Shown here piece after piece: positions 33,753-43,006 of a DNA stretch of 64,000 bases. The position numbers were made by a program, and so were the translations under genes. Source of the stretch: Streptomyces fungicidicus. Lineage in GTDB: Bacteria > Actinomycetota > Actinomycetes > Streptomycetales > Streptomycetaceae. Under the pieces are notes generated by a model, which did not search any database, was not told the origin of the DNA, and saw only the letters and a list, made by a program, of their open reading frames with translations. Location of the stretch: assembly GCF_003665435.1 (NCBI RefSeq), contig NZ_CP023407.1, forward strand, positions 434,001 through 498,000. Reading direction: 5' to 3'. Position 1 is the first letter of the stretch. Each line of letters starts with the position of its first letter.

Positions 33753-34550
33753 TCAGCCCTGCGCCGGGGTGAGCACCACGAAGTCCGCGCCGGCCGGGTC
33801 CAGACAGACGGCCAGGCGGCCGACGCCCTCCGCGTCGTCCGGTCCCATCTGCACGCTGCCGCCGTTCGCGGTGACCTCGGCGACCGCGGCGTCACAGTCG
33901 GTGACATGGAAGACCGGGTGCCAGTAGGGCCGCCCGCCGGCCGGGGCGAGGTCCTCCTTGCGAACCTCCATGAGGCCGCCGTGCATGCGCTCCTGGGGCT
34001 GCCCGGCGGGGGTGATCAGGGTGTACGTGCCCTCACCCCCCGGCATCTGCATCTCGCTGTACTGCCAGCCGAGGACACCGCCGTAGAACTCCTTCGCGGC
34101 CGCCGCGTCGCTCGTGTACAGCTCGGTCCAGGACAGCGAGCCCGGCTGGTCCACCAGGTCGACGCCCTTGGTCTCCCCCGGCTGCCAGACGGCGAACTGG
34201 CCGCCCAGCGGGTCGCTGTACTGGGCCATCCGCCCCCACTGTTCGAGGTCCATCGGCGCGACCCGCACGGTGCCGCCCGCGCGTTCCACCGCCCGGGTCG
34301 TGGCGTCCGCGTCGGCGACGCTGTAGTAGATCATCCAGGCGGGACGCGCGCCCTCCTCGGTGAGCTTGCCGAGCCCGGCGACGATCTTGCCGTCCTTGCG
34401 GAACATGCCCCCTTCCATCTCCTCCCCGTCACCCATCGGCTCGTAGTCCCAGCCGAGGACCGCGCCGTAGAACGCGGCGGCGGCCGGGACGTCGGGCGCG
34501 CCGAGGTCGAGCATGCAGGGCGAGCCGGGGGCGAAGTCAGTGGTGATCAC
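33753..34550 (-). CDS. Two-domain VOC (glyoxalase-fold) protein
   Basis: A 265-residue protein made of two vicinal-oxygen-chelate repeats (about 10-125 and 135-262). They share FYGAVLGWDYEPM and FYGGVLGWQYSEM, and DPLGGQFAVWQPGE and DPAGADFVVLTPAQG. It begins with GTG at 34550, 7 nt after AAAGGA. These tandem VOC proteins are abundant in Streptomyces; some are hydroxylases or resistance proteins. The first repeat has few obvious metal ligands; WHPVFHV in the second may contribute one. No substrate can be given. Confidence 0.88.
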   Translation of the reverse strand: MITTDFAPGSPCMLDLGAPDVPAAAAFYGAVLGWDYEPMGDGEEMEGGMFRKDGKIVAGLGKLTEEGARPAWMIYYSVADADATTRAVERAGGTVRVAPMDLEQWGRMAQYSDPLGGQFAVWQPGETKGVDLVDQPGSLSWTELYTSDAAAAKEFYGGVLGWQYSEMQMPGGEGTYTLITPAGQPQERMHGGLMEVRKEDLAPAGGRPYWHPVFHVTDCDAAVAEVTANGGSVQMGPDDAEGVGRLAVCLDPAGADFVVLTPAQG

Positions 34551-34641
34551 CGCGGTGTCCTTTCGCTGGTTCCCTTTGGGCTCAGCGTGCCACCGGGCAC
34601 TGACACCCGCCCTCCGGCTTGGCCGTCCGGGCGTTCCCCGG

Positions 34642-36378
34642 CTACTCCCCGTCGGCCGCCGCGCGCTTCGTGAACGGCAGCAGGAGCCGTGAGGGGTGGG
34701 CGGCGTCACGGTAGATCTTGTGGGTGACGGGCCGGCCGACCGGCAGATGGAAGGCGTCCGGCGGCAGCAGCGCGTTGTGCGCGTCGGCCGGCGGCTCGTT
34801 GTTGGAGAGTTCCACGACCAGCCTGTGGCCCGGCAGGAACGTCGCCGCGAACGGGTAGACGCGCAGTACGTACTCCTCGATCTTCCCCGGCTCGACCGGC
34901 ACCGCGCGGGTGTGCGGGTGGTAGGGGTCGCCGTCGGTGGTGCGCTGCTCGTCGAGCTCTCGGTGCGACGCCTTGAGGTAGGCGGTGGTGACTAGCTGCC
35001 GCTTGCCGCCCGGGGCCTCGTCCCACATGCGCAGGATGAAGTTGGTGTCGGGCTGGTCGATCTCGGCGAAGAGGTGCGCCGCCCCCTGGCCGATCATCTC
35101 GGTGGGCTCGGTGAACGGCTCGGTGCTCCAGCTGAGCGTCTCCACCTTGTCGGTGACCGTGAGCGGCGCCTGGTAGAAGCCGTCGGGCACGGCGTGCTCG
35201 GCGCCCATCGGCTCCGGCTCGAAGGAGAGCCTGTGGCGCGGGCGGAGGTAGAGCGGCCGGTGCTCCACGTCCTTCGGGGGCCACTGGGCGCCGGTGACGT
35301 ACTCGCGGGAGCCCTCGACGTGGACCGTGACGGCCGGCTCGTCCATCACCCCGTTGTCGATGCCCTTGATCCAGTGGTCGTACCACCGGAACATCTTGTC
35401 GTGCTCCTCGACGAAGGGGCGCGACTGCATGGGCGGGTAGGGGCCGATGTCCAGCTTCTTGGGGCCCTTGAGGCGGTTGAAGACCTCGATGGTGCCGTCC
35501 AGCGTCCAGCCGCGGCCCTGGTCGATCTGGAGCCAGACCGGGATGTCGATCCCGGGTGCGAGGGTGACCGGGTTGCGCTCCTCGTACCAGTCGCCGTCGA
35601 CCTCGTTCATCACGATGTCGAACCAGGCCTCGTGGTTCTTCGGGTAGTTCAGCACATGCACCAGGTTGGGCCAGGCGGCCACGTCCGGGTCCCGCAGGCG
35701 CTCGGCGACACGCTTCCTGATCTCCTCGGGCGAGTGGGTCTCCAGCATGCGGGACTTCACGCCGTCGGTGAAGGCCCAGCCCGAGTCGCCGCCGCGGCCC
35801 TCACGGGCGGCGCGCGGCATGAACCACATGACGCCGCCGTGGTAGGTGGTCTCGTAGAAGTCGTAGTGGCCGCCGCTGACGAAGATCGCCTTGAGGCTCG
35901 GCGGGCGCTCGGCCGCGGCGAGCACCTGCATGGAGCCGAAGTAGGAGATGCCGATCATGCCGACGTTGCCGTCGCACCACGGCTGCGCGGCCACCCACTC
36001 GATGAAGTCGTACGCGTCCTGGCCGAGGGAGACGCCGCCGGCGTTGTAGTTGCCGATGTGCTCGCCCCCGGACGCGCCGGAGCCGCGCAGGTCGCCGATG
36101 ACGTGGACGTAGCCCTCCTTGACGACGCGCGCGATGTCACCGGCCTCGATGCAGCCGTCCCACATGGGGCTCGGGCGGCGCTGCGGCGGGGTGGTCAGCG
36201 CCAGCGCCTGGAGCTCCTTGCCGTACGGGCTGAGGGCCACCAGCGCGGGCCGGGGGGTGTCGTCCACGCCGGTGTAGGCGTCGGCCGCCAGCGTGACGCC
36301 GTCGCGCATCGGCACCTGGAGGTCCTTGCGGACGGCGATCGGCTGCTCGCCCGCGCGGATCGTGTGAAGGTCGGTCAT
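34642..36378 (-). CDS. CocE/NonD-family acyl hydrolase (S15)
   Basis: A 578-residue cytoplasmic hydrolase of the X-Pro dipeptidyl-peptidase S15 / cocaine esterase family. It has the alpha/beta core (about 15-340) with nucleophile Ser145 in MIGISYFGSMQ, and the C-terminal jelly-roll (about 360-570; EYVLRVYPFAATFLPGHRLV). The length matches CocE (about 574). It is last of six genes on this strand, 18 bp after the MBL gene, so part of the catabolic operon that starts at 41407. Expected to cleave an ester or amide of an aromatic or bulky substrate. Confidence 0.9.
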   Translation of the reverse strand: MTDLHTIRAGEQPIAVRKDLQVPMRDGVTLAADAYTGVDDTPRPALVALSPYGKELQALALTTPPQRRPSPMWDGCIEAGDIARVVKEGYVHVIGDLRGSGASGGEHIGNYNAGGVSLGQDAYDFIEWVAAQPWCDGNVGMIGISYFGSMQVLAAAERPPSLKAIFVSGGHYDFYETTYHGGVMWFMPRAAREGRGGDSGWAFTDGVKSRMLETHSPEEIRKRVAERLRDPDVAAWPNLVHVLNYPKNHEAWFDIVMNEVDGDWYEERNPVTLAPGIDIPVWLQIDQGRGWTLDGTIEVFNRLKGPKKLDIGPYPPMQSRPFVEEHDKMFRWYDHWIKGIDNGVMDEPAVTVHVEGSREYVTGAQWPPKDVEHRPLYLRPRHRLSFEPEPMGAEHAVPDGFYQAPLTVTDKVETLSWSTEPFTEPTEMIGQGAAHLFAEIDQPDTNFILRMWDEAPGGKRQLVTTAYLKASHRELDEQRTTDGDPYHPHTRAVPVEPGKIEEYVLRVYPFAATFLPGHRLVVELSNNEPPADAHNALLPPDAFHLPVGRPVTHKIYRDAAHPSRLLLPFTKRAAADGE

Positions 36379-36396
36379 GGTGAGGAAGCTCCTGTA

Positions 36397-37338
36397 CTAC
36401 ATGTTCTGTTCGAGGTGCGTGCGGTAGCCGGCCATCGAGGTGAAGAACGGCGACGGCTCGAGGGTGGGGTCGCCGGTGTAGCCGAGTTCCTCGGCGACGC
36501 GGGCGAACGGGGAGTACGGCGAGTCCGTGTCCCGCAGGCCCTCCTCCAGGCATCCGCAGGCGGCCGCGGCGACGCGGCTCTCGATGTCGAGGCTCTGGGT
36601 GAGGGCCTCCCGGGCCTGGTCCGCGTCGAGCTCGACGCCGTACGGCGTGCCGTCGGCGCGGCGGTAGGGGTGCCCCAGGTAGAGGTGGCGGGGACGGATC
36701 CCGTCACGCAGGTACTCCAGGCCGGCGCGGTAGGCGCCGGGGTCGGTGTAGCCGGGGAAGCCGTTGGCGGCTCCGTGGACCTGGACGGCGTCGCCGGTGA
36801 ACACCGACCGCTGTCCGTCGACGACGTAGGCGACCGATCCGGGCGTGTGGCCCGGCACGGCGTGCACCGACACGGTGACGCCGCCGCCGAGGGAGAGCGT
36901 CTCGCCGCCCCTGACCAGCAGGGTCGGCTCCATCTCCCCGGAGATGACGGCCCGGGTGGCGGCCGTCACCTTCGCCTCGCCGCCGGGGTCGTCGAGGTAC
37001 CGGCCCCGGCCGGTGAGGTACTCCTCCACATGGGCCCGGCGCGAGCGGAGCATCGGCGCGTCGGCCTCGTGGATGACCACCTCGGCGCGCCGTCCGGTGA
37101 GTTCCCACAGGGCGTGCGCCCCGCCGACGTGGTCGATGTGACCGTGGGTCAGCAGGATCCACCGCACGTCCTCGATGCGGCGCCCGATCGCCTCGAGCGC
37201 GGGAGCCATCCCCTCGGCGGGCGAGGAGGCGATGCCGGTGTCGACGATCGCCGGCTCGGGCGCGTCGATGTAGAAGCTGTACAGACCGAACCGGCCCCAC
37301 GGCGACACCAGGGGGTGGACGTCGACTGCCTGCGTCAT
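36397..37338 (-). CDS. Metallo-beta-lactamase-fold hydrolase
   Basis: A 313-residue MBL-fold enzyme. The dinuclear site is complete: H65, H67, D69 and H70 in LLTHGHIDHVGG, then VPGHTPGSVAYV, VFTGDAVQ and YLGHPYRRADG. A C-terminal helical extension (about 225-313) follows. ATG at 37338 has AAAGAGGACC upstream. It lies 35 bp downstream of the esterase gene and 18 bp before the CocE-type gene. A lactonase or thioesterase role would suit a ring-opening pathway, but this is inference. Confidence 0.9.
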   Translation of the reverse strand: MTQAVDVHPLVSPWGRFGLYSFYIDAPEPAIVDTGIASSPAEGMAPALEAIGRRIEDVRWILLTHGHIDHVGGAHALWELTGRRAEVVIHEADAPMLRSRRAHVEEYLTGRGRYLDDPGGEAKVTAATRAVISGEMEPTLLVRGGETLSLGGGVTVSVHAVPGHTPGSVAYVVDGQRSVFTGDAVQVHGAANGFPGYTDPGAYRAGLEYLRDGIRPRHLYLGHPYRRADGTPYGVELDADQAREALTQSLDIESRVAAAACGCLEEGLRDTDSPYSPFARVAEELGYTGDPTLEPSPFFTSMAGYRTHLEQNM

Positions 37339-37373
37339 GGTCCTCTTTCCGAACTCGTACCGGGCCGGCCGGG

Positions 37374-38297
37374 TCAGCGGCGGCCGAGGAAGTCGCGCGT
37401 CTCCTCGAAGACCTTGTGGTACTCCGGGATCCACGAGAAGTGCTGGACGAAGCCGTGGCCCGCGCCCTCGTAGCGGCTGACCGTCGCCTCCACGCCGGCC
37501 GCGCGCAGCCGCTCGCCGTACAGCTCGCCCTCGTCGCGCATCGGGTCGTACTGGCCGGTGACGACGAGGGCCGGCGGCAGTCCGGTGAGGTCCGCCCGCT
37601 TGACCGGCGAGACGAGCGGGTCGGCGGGATCGGCGCCGCTGTCGAGGTAGAAGGCGTTGAAGGGCTTCAGCCCGGCCGTCTCCAGGCCGTAGCCCACGGC
37701 GTTCTCCCGCAGCGAGGCATGACGGTCGGCGTCGAAGTCCAGGTCGAGCGAGGGGTAGTAGAGGATCTGGTGCGTGATCCGGTCGAAGCCGTCGTCGTGC
37801 GCCTTCGCCGCGACCGCGGCGGCGAAGTTGCCCCCGGAGCTGTCTCCGGCGACGGCGAGGGTCGTGCCGTCCCAGGCCAGACCCGCTCTCTCGCCGGCGG
37901 CCCAGCGCACGACCGCGTGGCAGTCGTCGAGGCCGGCGGGGAAGGCGGCCTCGGGTGCGAGTCGGTAGCCGACGGAGACGACCTTCAGTCCGGTCTCCTT
38001 CGCCAGCGAGCGCGCGACGTGGTCGTGCGTCTCCAGGCTGCCGAGGAAGAACGCGCCGCCGTGGAAGTAGACCAGCAGGCCGTACGCGTCGGCCTCGGCG
38101 GGCGTGTAGATCCGGACCGGGACCTCGCCCGACGCGGTCCGCACGGTCGTGTCCTCCACCGCGTGCAGCGGCAGGCGCTCCTCCGGGGGAGCGACCTGCG
38201 CCTCGTCCGCGGCGCGCAGGGCGACGGGGTCGAGCGGACCGGGGGGCGGGGCCGGCATGGCGGCGAGGATCCTGGCGATCTCGGGATGCAGTGGCAT
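37374..38297 (-). CDS. Alpha/beta hydrolase, HSL-type esterase
   Basis: A 307-residue esterase of the hormone-sensitive lipase group. It shows the HGG oxyanion motif (VYFHGGAFF, H79), nucleophile Ser153 (VAGDSSGGN), the acid in TGQYDPMRDEG and the base in YEGAGHGFVQHF. ATG at 38297 follows AGGAGTGACCCCC. Only 5 bp separate it from the FAD monooxygenase gene, so the two are one transcript. Typical substrates are short acyl esters; in this operon it may hydrolyse an ester or lactone made by the monooxygenases. Confidence 0.92.
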   Translation of the reverse strand: MPLHPEIARILAAMPAPPPGPLDPVALRAADEAQVAPPEERLPLHAVEDTTVRTASGEVPVRIYTPAEADAYGLLVYFHGGAFFLGSLETHDHVARSLAKETGLKVVSVGYRLAPEAAFPAGLDDCHAVVRWAAGERAGLAWDGTTLAVAGDSSGGNFAAAVAAKAHDDGFDRITHQILYYPSLDLDFDADRHASLRENAVGYGLETAGLKPFNAFYLDSGADPADPLVSPVKRADLTGLPPALVVTGQYDPMRDEGELYGERLRAAGVEATVSRYEGAGHGFVQHFSWIPEYHKVFEETRDFLGRR

Positions 38298-38302
38298 GGG
38301 GG

Positions 38303-39418
38303 TCACTCCTGCGATGCGGTGGCGGCGGGCTTCTGGCCCGGGAACACGTCGTTGATCTCGTCCTCGGTCCAGCCCTGGCGCGAGATGCGCTGCAGTTCGT
38401 CGGTCACCGGCTTGCGGGTGGCCTGGTACCTGGCCAGTCCCTCCTTCAGCGAGCCGGCCTCGCGCAGGGCGTCGGCGAGCGCGCCGCCGTCCTCGATGGC
38501 CGAGTTCGCGCCCTGGCCCTGGTGGTGCAGCATCGAGTGGGCGGCGTCGCCGACGAGGACGACGGAGTCGGAGTGCCAGGTGTCGACCGGGTCGATGTCG
38601 TAGACGGCGCGGATGTTCACGGTGCTCATGTCGAGGTCGCGCGTGATGCTGACGAGACGCTCGTCGAAGCCCTCCACCGTCTTCAGGAGATCGTCCCTGG
38701 TGACCTCCGGGTTCCAGGTGCCGTCCGGGCAGAGGGCGGTGATGTCGAACGACACCTGGTTGCGGTGGCGCAGCGGCAGGAGGTAGACCTTGGTGCCCCG
38801 GCCGATGTACATCCGGAGGTTGTCGTCGGTGACCATCCCGTGGGCGGCGTCGGCGGAGATGACCGCGCGGTAGGCGTGCTCGCCGGAGAACACCGGGCCC
38901 CGGTCGCTGAACAGCTGGTGGCGCACCACCGACTTGATGCCGTCGGCGCCGACGACCAGGTCGGCCTCGACGGTCCGGCCGTTCGCGAAGGTGAGGACGG
39001 CGCCGTCGCCCTTGTCCCGGACCGTCTCGAGCTTGTGGCCGAGGTGCACCATGCCCTCGGGGAGGACGCCCATGAGGGCCTCGATGAAGTCGCCGCGGTG
39101 GATCAGATGGGTGTGGGTCTGCTCGCCGTCGGCAGGCCACGTCTCTTTCATGATCGGCTCGCCGGTGGCCGTGAGGATCTCGAAGTACTCGCTCGGCGAC
39201 GTCACCTTCGCGATGGCGTCGAAGACGCCCCACTGGCGGAACCGGTTCATGGTCGCGGGGCGCAGTCCGATGCCGGCGCCCACCTCCCGGATCCGGCCTG
39301 CCTGCTCGTAGACGCTGACGTCGGCGCCGAGCAGGCTCAGGGCCTTGGCGGCCGCCGCTCCGCCGTATCCCGCTCCGACGACGGCGATCTTCAGGTTCTT
39401 CAGCTCTGAGGACTGCAT
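38303..39418 (-). CDS. FAD-dependent aromatic-type monooxygenase
   Basis: A 371-residue flavoprotein of the group A (UbiH/salicylate hydroxylase/6-hydroxynicotinate 3-monooxygenase-like) family. Motifs: GxGxxG in IAVVGAGYGGAAAAKALSLL, DG motif in LVVGADGIKSVVRHQL, and GD motif in VVLVGDAAHSMLHHQGQGAN. Expected to hydroxylate a ring using NAD(P)H and O2. It sits between the phosphotriesterase-like gene (13 bp) and the esterase (5 bp) in the same operon. No C-terminal extension and no signal peptide. Substrate unknown. Confidence 0.9.
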   Translation of the reverse strand: MQSSELKNLKIAVVGAGYGGAAAAKALSLLGADVSVYEQAGRIREVGAGIGLRPATMNRFRQWGVFDAIAKVTSPSEYFEILTATGEPIMKETWPADGEQTHTHLIHRGDFIEALMGVLPEGMVHLGHKLETVRDKGDGAVLTFANGRTVEADLVVGADGIKSVVRHQLFSDRGPVFSGEHAYRAVISADAAHGMVTDDNLRMYIGRGTKVYLLPLRHRNQVSFDITALCPDGTWNPEVTRDDLLKTVEGFDERLVSITRDLDMSTVNIRAVYDIDPVDTWHSDSVVLVGDAAHSMLHHQGQGANSAIEDGGALADALREAGSLKEGLARYQATRKPVTDELQRISRQGWTEDEINDVFPGQKPAATASQE

Positions 39419-39431
39419 GGTGGTTCTCTCT

Positions 39432-40388
39432 CTACTTCTGCAGGGTCAGGAAGTCGGCGGGGTTGTCGACGAAGATCGTCTTGATGGCGGCCTCGTCGAG
39501 GCCGGCGGCGCGCAGGTCCGGGATTAGGTCCTCGAAGATGTAGTTGACGGTGTGGCCCTTGACGCCGGGCCAGCCCAGCGGGCTGCAGTTGGCGTCGGCG
39601 GAGGCGAGGACCTGCTTCAGCCGGCGGCCTCCGTCGACGAAGCGCAGGAAGTGGTCGAGGCGCTCCTTGCGGGGGCGGGCCCAGAACGGCGGGTCCGGCA
39701 GCTCGGTCTCGTAGCCGAAGGTGTCGAAGCCGATGCGGCCGCCCTTCTCCGCGATCCACACGTCGCGCGTCCTGTCGGCGTTGACGCCGTCGTCGACGTG
39801 CCCGAACAGGACGCGGTCCAGGGGAAGTCCCTCTTCGTCGAAGATCGTGATCGCGTTCTCGGCGTCGATCGCGAGGTGGGTCAGCACGGGTGCGCCCGTG
39901 GCGAGCGCGGCGCGGGCGGCGGCGCGGTAGATGCGCTTGTCCAGGTCGGTCATGCGGCCGCCGCGGCTGACGCCGACCTTGATGACGCCGGCGCGGCTGC
40001 CGGTGCCGCCGATGCCGACGGTGATCTCGTGGACGAACTGCCGCGTCAGGTAGTCCACGCCGGCGTTCGCGAAGTGCGGCAGCGCGGTGTCGCCGCCGAC
40101 GAAGCCGGTGCAGGCGACGATGTGCACGCCGGTCTTCGCGGACAGCGACTTGTAGTAGTCGACGTCGCGGCCGTTGCAGATGCCGGTCGCGTCGACGAAG
40201 GTGCCGCCGCCGTACTCGTGGAACGCGCGGAGCTTCGGGACGGTCTCCTCGTACCGCTGCTCGGGGGCCTTCCACCACTTCGTGTCCAGCTCGGAGCCGG
40301 GCATGCCGTAGCCGATGTGCTCGTGGACGGCCACGAGACCCAGCTCCTCGGTCGGGACCGGCCCCAGGACGGTATTCACTCGCGACAC
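39432..40388 (-). CDS. Phosphotriesterase-family metallohydrolase (probable lactonase)
   Basis: A 318-residue amidohydrolase-superfamily protein. The binuclear metal ligands of the family can all be placed: His pair in VAVHEHIGYG, Lys in AGVIKVGVSRGG, His in PVLTHLAIDAENAI, His in LFGHVDDGVN and Asp in LASADANCSP. It should therefore be active; many relatives open lactones. I chose the GTG at 40388 (8 nt after AAGG); a GTG 9 nt further in is possible. It is 44 bp downstream of a degenerate paralogue and 13 bp before the FAD monooxygenase gene. Confidence 0.85.
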   Translation of the reverse strand: MSRVNTVLGPVPTEELGLVAVHEHIGYGMPGSELDTKWWKAPEQRYEETVPKLRAFHEYGGGTFVDATGICNGRDVDYYKSLSAKTGVHIVACTGFVGGDTALPHFANAGVDYLTRQFVHEITVGIGGTGSRAGVIKVGVSRGGRMTDLDKRIYRAAARAALATGAPVLTHLAIDAENAITIFDEEGLPLDRVLFGHVDDGVNADRTRDVWIAEKGGRIGFDTFGYETELPDPPFWARPRKERLDHFLRFVDGGRRLKQVLASADANCSPLGWPGVKGHTVNYIFEDLIPDLRAAGLDEAAIKTIFVDNPADFLTLQK

Positions 40389-40432
40389 AGAATTCACCTT
40401 CGGGAAATGGAACGTGATGGGCGTGGGCGTGC

Positions 40433-41407
40433 TCAGCGCACCGACAGCAGGGCGCGCGGGTTCTCCTCGAGAATCCGCCGCACGTCCCCGTCGCCGAGGC
40501 CCCGTGCCGTCAGGAGCGGGACGAAGGTTGTCAGGACATGGCTGTACGGCAGGTCGTTGCCGGTGTGGCCCTTCGCCACGCCGGTGGCGCCGGCGGACAG
40601 CAGGATCCGGTCGCCGAAGCCGGCCCGCACCAGTTCGGCGACCAGGGCGGCACGCTCGGCGTCCGTGATGTGTTCCCCGCCCTCCGTGCCGACGTGGTCG
40701 AGCGCCGCGTAGGCGCCGCGGCGGACGGTCTCCAGGGGCGCGCCGGCGGAGACGGCGTCCGCGCGGTCGAGTCCGCCGACGACGACGCGGCCGGCCGGCA
40801 GCTTCTCGTCCAGGACGACGTCGAGGTCGTGGACGGCGTCGCTCCCGTACCGGAGGGAGACCGCGACGCCGGTGGCCAGGGCGGTCCGGGCGGCGCCGCG
40901 GAAGAGGCTCTCGTCGGTCGCGGTCATGCCGGTGCGGGTCGCGGTGGTGGCCACCAGGCCGGCGGCGCCGCGCCGCTCCACCCGGGGCACGACCATGCCC
41001 TCGGTGACCTCCTTGGTGAAGAGGTCGGCGAACTTGCCGGCCGGCCACGGGGTCGGCGGGTTGGTCTGCGGCGTCAGGAAGTAGCCGCCGAGCAGCTCCT
41101 CCGGGCCCTGGCCCGTCGAGGCGACGATGTGCACGCCGGTCGCGCGGGAGAGGGCCTCGTACAGCCGGACGTCCCGGCCGTGGAACATGCCGGTGCTGTC
41201 CACGATCGTGCCGCCGCCGTGGGCGCGGAAGTCCCTGAGCTTCGCGGCGAGGGTCTCGAAGATCTCGGCGCGGTCGATGGTGACGTCGAAGGCGTACTCC
41301 GCGCCCGGGACCACCGACAGCAGCGCCTCGTGGACCGAGACGACGCCCAGTTCCTCGGCCGGCACCGGGCCGAGGACGGTGTTCACGGTGTTGCTCATGC
41401 CGCTCAT
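40433..41407 (-). CDS. Degenerate phosphotriesterase-like protein, probable pseudoenzyme
   Basis: A 324-residue paralogue of the 40388 protein. Both have NTVLGPVP(T/A)EELG near the start and HxGGGTxVD(A/S)TG, GRDVxxYxxLS later. Yet nearly every metal ligand is gone: HEH is HEA (VVSVHEALLS), the carbamylated Lys region reads LVATTATRTG, TH is SL (VAVSLRYGSD), GH is GG (VVVGGLDRAD), and SAD is SAG (LLSAGATGVA). The frame is fully open with good codon usage, so it is a maintained gene, not a decaying one. It may be a regulatory partner of the active copy. First gene of the operon; ATG at 41407 follows GAGG. Confidence 0.82.
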   Translation of the reverse strand: MSGMSNTVNTVLGPVPAEELGVVSVHEALLSVVPGAEYAFDVTIDRAEIFETLAAKLRDFRAHGGGTIVDSTGMFHGRDVRLYEALSRATGVHIVASTGQGPEELLGGYFLTPQTNPPTPWPAGKFADLFTKEVTEGMVVPRVERRGAAGLVATTATRTGMTATDESLFRGAARTALATGVAVSLRYGSDAVHDLDVVLDEKLPAGRVVVGGLDRADAVSAGAPLETVRRGAYAALDHVGTEGGEHITDAERAALVAELVRAGFGDRILLSAGATGVAKGHTGNDLPYSHVLTTFVPLLTARGLGDGDVRRILEENPRALLSVR

Positions 41408-41459
41408 GCCTGCCTCACGTCTGCGGGATGGGGTGCTCGGCACCCTGTGGCTGCGGTCA

Positions 41460-41488
41460 CGTTAACCATTCGATTTACACGCCGTCAA
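41460..41488 (-). promoter_or_regulatory. Candidate promoter of the leftward catabolic operon
   Basis: On the minus strand TTGACG (41488-41483) and TTAACG (41465-41460) are spaced 17 nt, 53 bp before the start at 41407. The area is markedly AT-richer than its surroundings. It is close to a vegetative-sigma pattern, but the -10 match is weak. Confidence 0.4.
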
Positions 41489-41648
41489 TGAAACGAACAC
41501 CACGAAAAAACAATCTGCGCAGGGTTGCGCGAACGCCTCCGACCAGCACCCCACGGGTGCCGCCAGGAGCCATACATGAACGCCACGCATGATGGGGTAT
41601 GCAAAGCATTCACTTGCTGGATGCAGGACCGGCCACTTCACTGAGGGC

Positions 41649-42821
41649 ATGACCAAGCCGCCCACCTCCGACGTCGACCTCTTCGCCGACGACGTCCTGC
41701 TGGACCCCTTTCAGGCCTACGCCGAGCTGCGGGAGCAGGGCCCCGTAGTCCATCTCCGGAAGAACGACGTCTACGCACTGACCCGGTACGACGTCATCCG
41801 GGGCGCGCTCGCCGACTGGGAGTCGTTCTCGTCGGCCTCGATAGCCTTCAATCCGACGGCCAACGAGGCCCTCACCGGGACCTCGCTCGCCTCCGACCCT
41901 CCGGCGCACACCCAGCTGCGGGCAGCCCTCACCGAGAACCTGTCCCCGCGTGCGCTGCGCGGTCTCAAGGGCCGGATCGAGAAGAAGGCGGACACCCTCG
42001 TCGCCGAACTCGTCGAGCGGGGCTCCTTCGAGGCCGTCGACGCCCTCGCCCGCGCCTTCCCCCTGGAGGTCGTCGCGGACCTCATCGGCTTCACCGGCCA
42101 CGTGCGCGACAACATGCTGCGCTGGGGACAGGCCGCTATGCAGGTGCTCGGCCCGATGAACCAGCGCACGGCCGAGAACTTCCCCGTCGCCGGCGAGCTG
42201 TACGCCTGGTGCTCCGCGGTCCGGGCCGACGACCTGGCCGAGGGCTCCGTCGGCCGGGGCATCTTCGAGGCCGAGGCACGCGGCGCCATCCCCCCGGACA
42301 CGGCCGGGCACATCATCCACCAGTACCTCGGGGCCGGCGTCGACAGCACCATCGCGGCGATCGGCAACATCGTCGCCCTCTTCGCCAGACACCCCGACCA
42401 GCTCGCCCTGGTCCGCGCGGACCCCTCGCTGGTGCCGGCGGCGTTCAACGAGGTGCTGCGCTTCTGGCCGCCCATCAACGCCTGGGGGCGGCTCGCCACC
42501 AGGGACGTCGACATCGACGGGACCGTCGTCCCGGCGGGCGCCCAGGTCGCGGTGCTGCTCGGATCCGGCAACCGCGACCCCCGGCACTACGACGACCCGG
42601 ACGCCTTCCTCGTCACCCGCAACCCGGTCGACCACCTGGCGTTCGGCTACGGGCCGCACGGCTGCGCCGGCCAGGGACTCGCCCGTCTGGAGGCGCACGC
42701 CGTGATCGAGGCGCTGTCCCGGCGCGTCGGCCGTCTCGTCGCCGGACCGGAGGTCCGCGTTCCCAGCAACACCACCCGGAGCGTCGAAGAGCTCCCCGTC
42801 CTGGAGGTGATCCCCGCGTGA
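41649..42821 (+). CDS. Cytochrome P450
   Basis: A 390-residue soluble bacterial P450. Visible landmarks are the I-helix GAGVDSTIAAIGN (Thr234), ExxR in FNEVLRF (E268, R271) and the heme loop FGYGPHGCAGQGLARLE (Cys339). The ATG at 41649 follows CTGAGGGC. It overlaps the ferredoxin gene by 4 bp, and ferredoxin reductase follows, giving a complete class I electron chain. It is divergent from the six-gene hydrolase/monooxygenase operon; together they look like one catabolic route. No PKS or NRPS genes are nearby, so tailoring of a natural product is less likely. Confidence 0.94.
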   Translation: MTKPPTSDVDLFADDVLLDPFQAYAELREQGPVVHLRKNDVYALTRYDVIRGALADWESFSSASIAFNPTANEALTGTSLASDPPAHTQLRAALTENLSPRALRGLKGRIEKKADTLVAELVERGSFEAVDALARAFPLEVVADLIGFTGHVRDNMLRWGQAAMQVLGPMNQRTAENFPVAGELYAWCSAVRADDLAEGSVGRGIFEAEARGAIPPDTAGHIIHQYLGAGVDSTIAAIGNIVALFARHPDQLALVRADPSLVPAAFNEVLRFWPPINAWGRLATRDVDIDGTVVPAGAQVAVLLGSGNRDPRHYDDPDAFLVTRNPVDHLAFGYGPHGCAGQGLARLEAHAVIEALSRRVGRLVAGPEVRVPSNTTRSVEELPVLEVIPA

Positions 42822-43006
42822 GGATCGTTCTCGACCGCCCCCGCTGCGAGGGCCACGGCCTGTGCGAGGAGGCCGCGCCGCAGCTCATGCACCTCGACGA
42901 CGAGGGCGAACTCGTGCTGGACCGCGAGGAGGTCGACGGTGCGGACGCCGCGCTGGCGAACGCCGCCGCCCGCGTCTGCCCGGTCGCCGCGCTGAGGGTC
43001 GCATGA
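42818..43006 (+). CDS. [3Fe-4S] ferredoxin
   Basis: A 62-residue ferredoxin with three cluster cysteines (C10 and C16 in RCEGHGLC, C54 in VCPVAA), the single [3Fe-4S] type that typically feeds actinomycete P450s. It starts with GTG at 42818, overlapping the P450 stop, and ends by overlapping the reductase ATG at 43003, so all three are translationally coupled. It should carry electrons from the reductase to the P450. Confidence 0.93.
   Translation: MRIVLDRPRCEGHGLCEEAAPQLMHLDDEGELVLDREEVDGADAALANAAARVCPVAALRVA

Noticed and set aside
41595..41635. TGCAAAGCA ... TGCTGGATGCA imperfect inverted repeat before the P450 gene as LysR operator
   Set aside because: The arms differ in length and need a gap to pair, and the T-N11-A pattern is not convincing.
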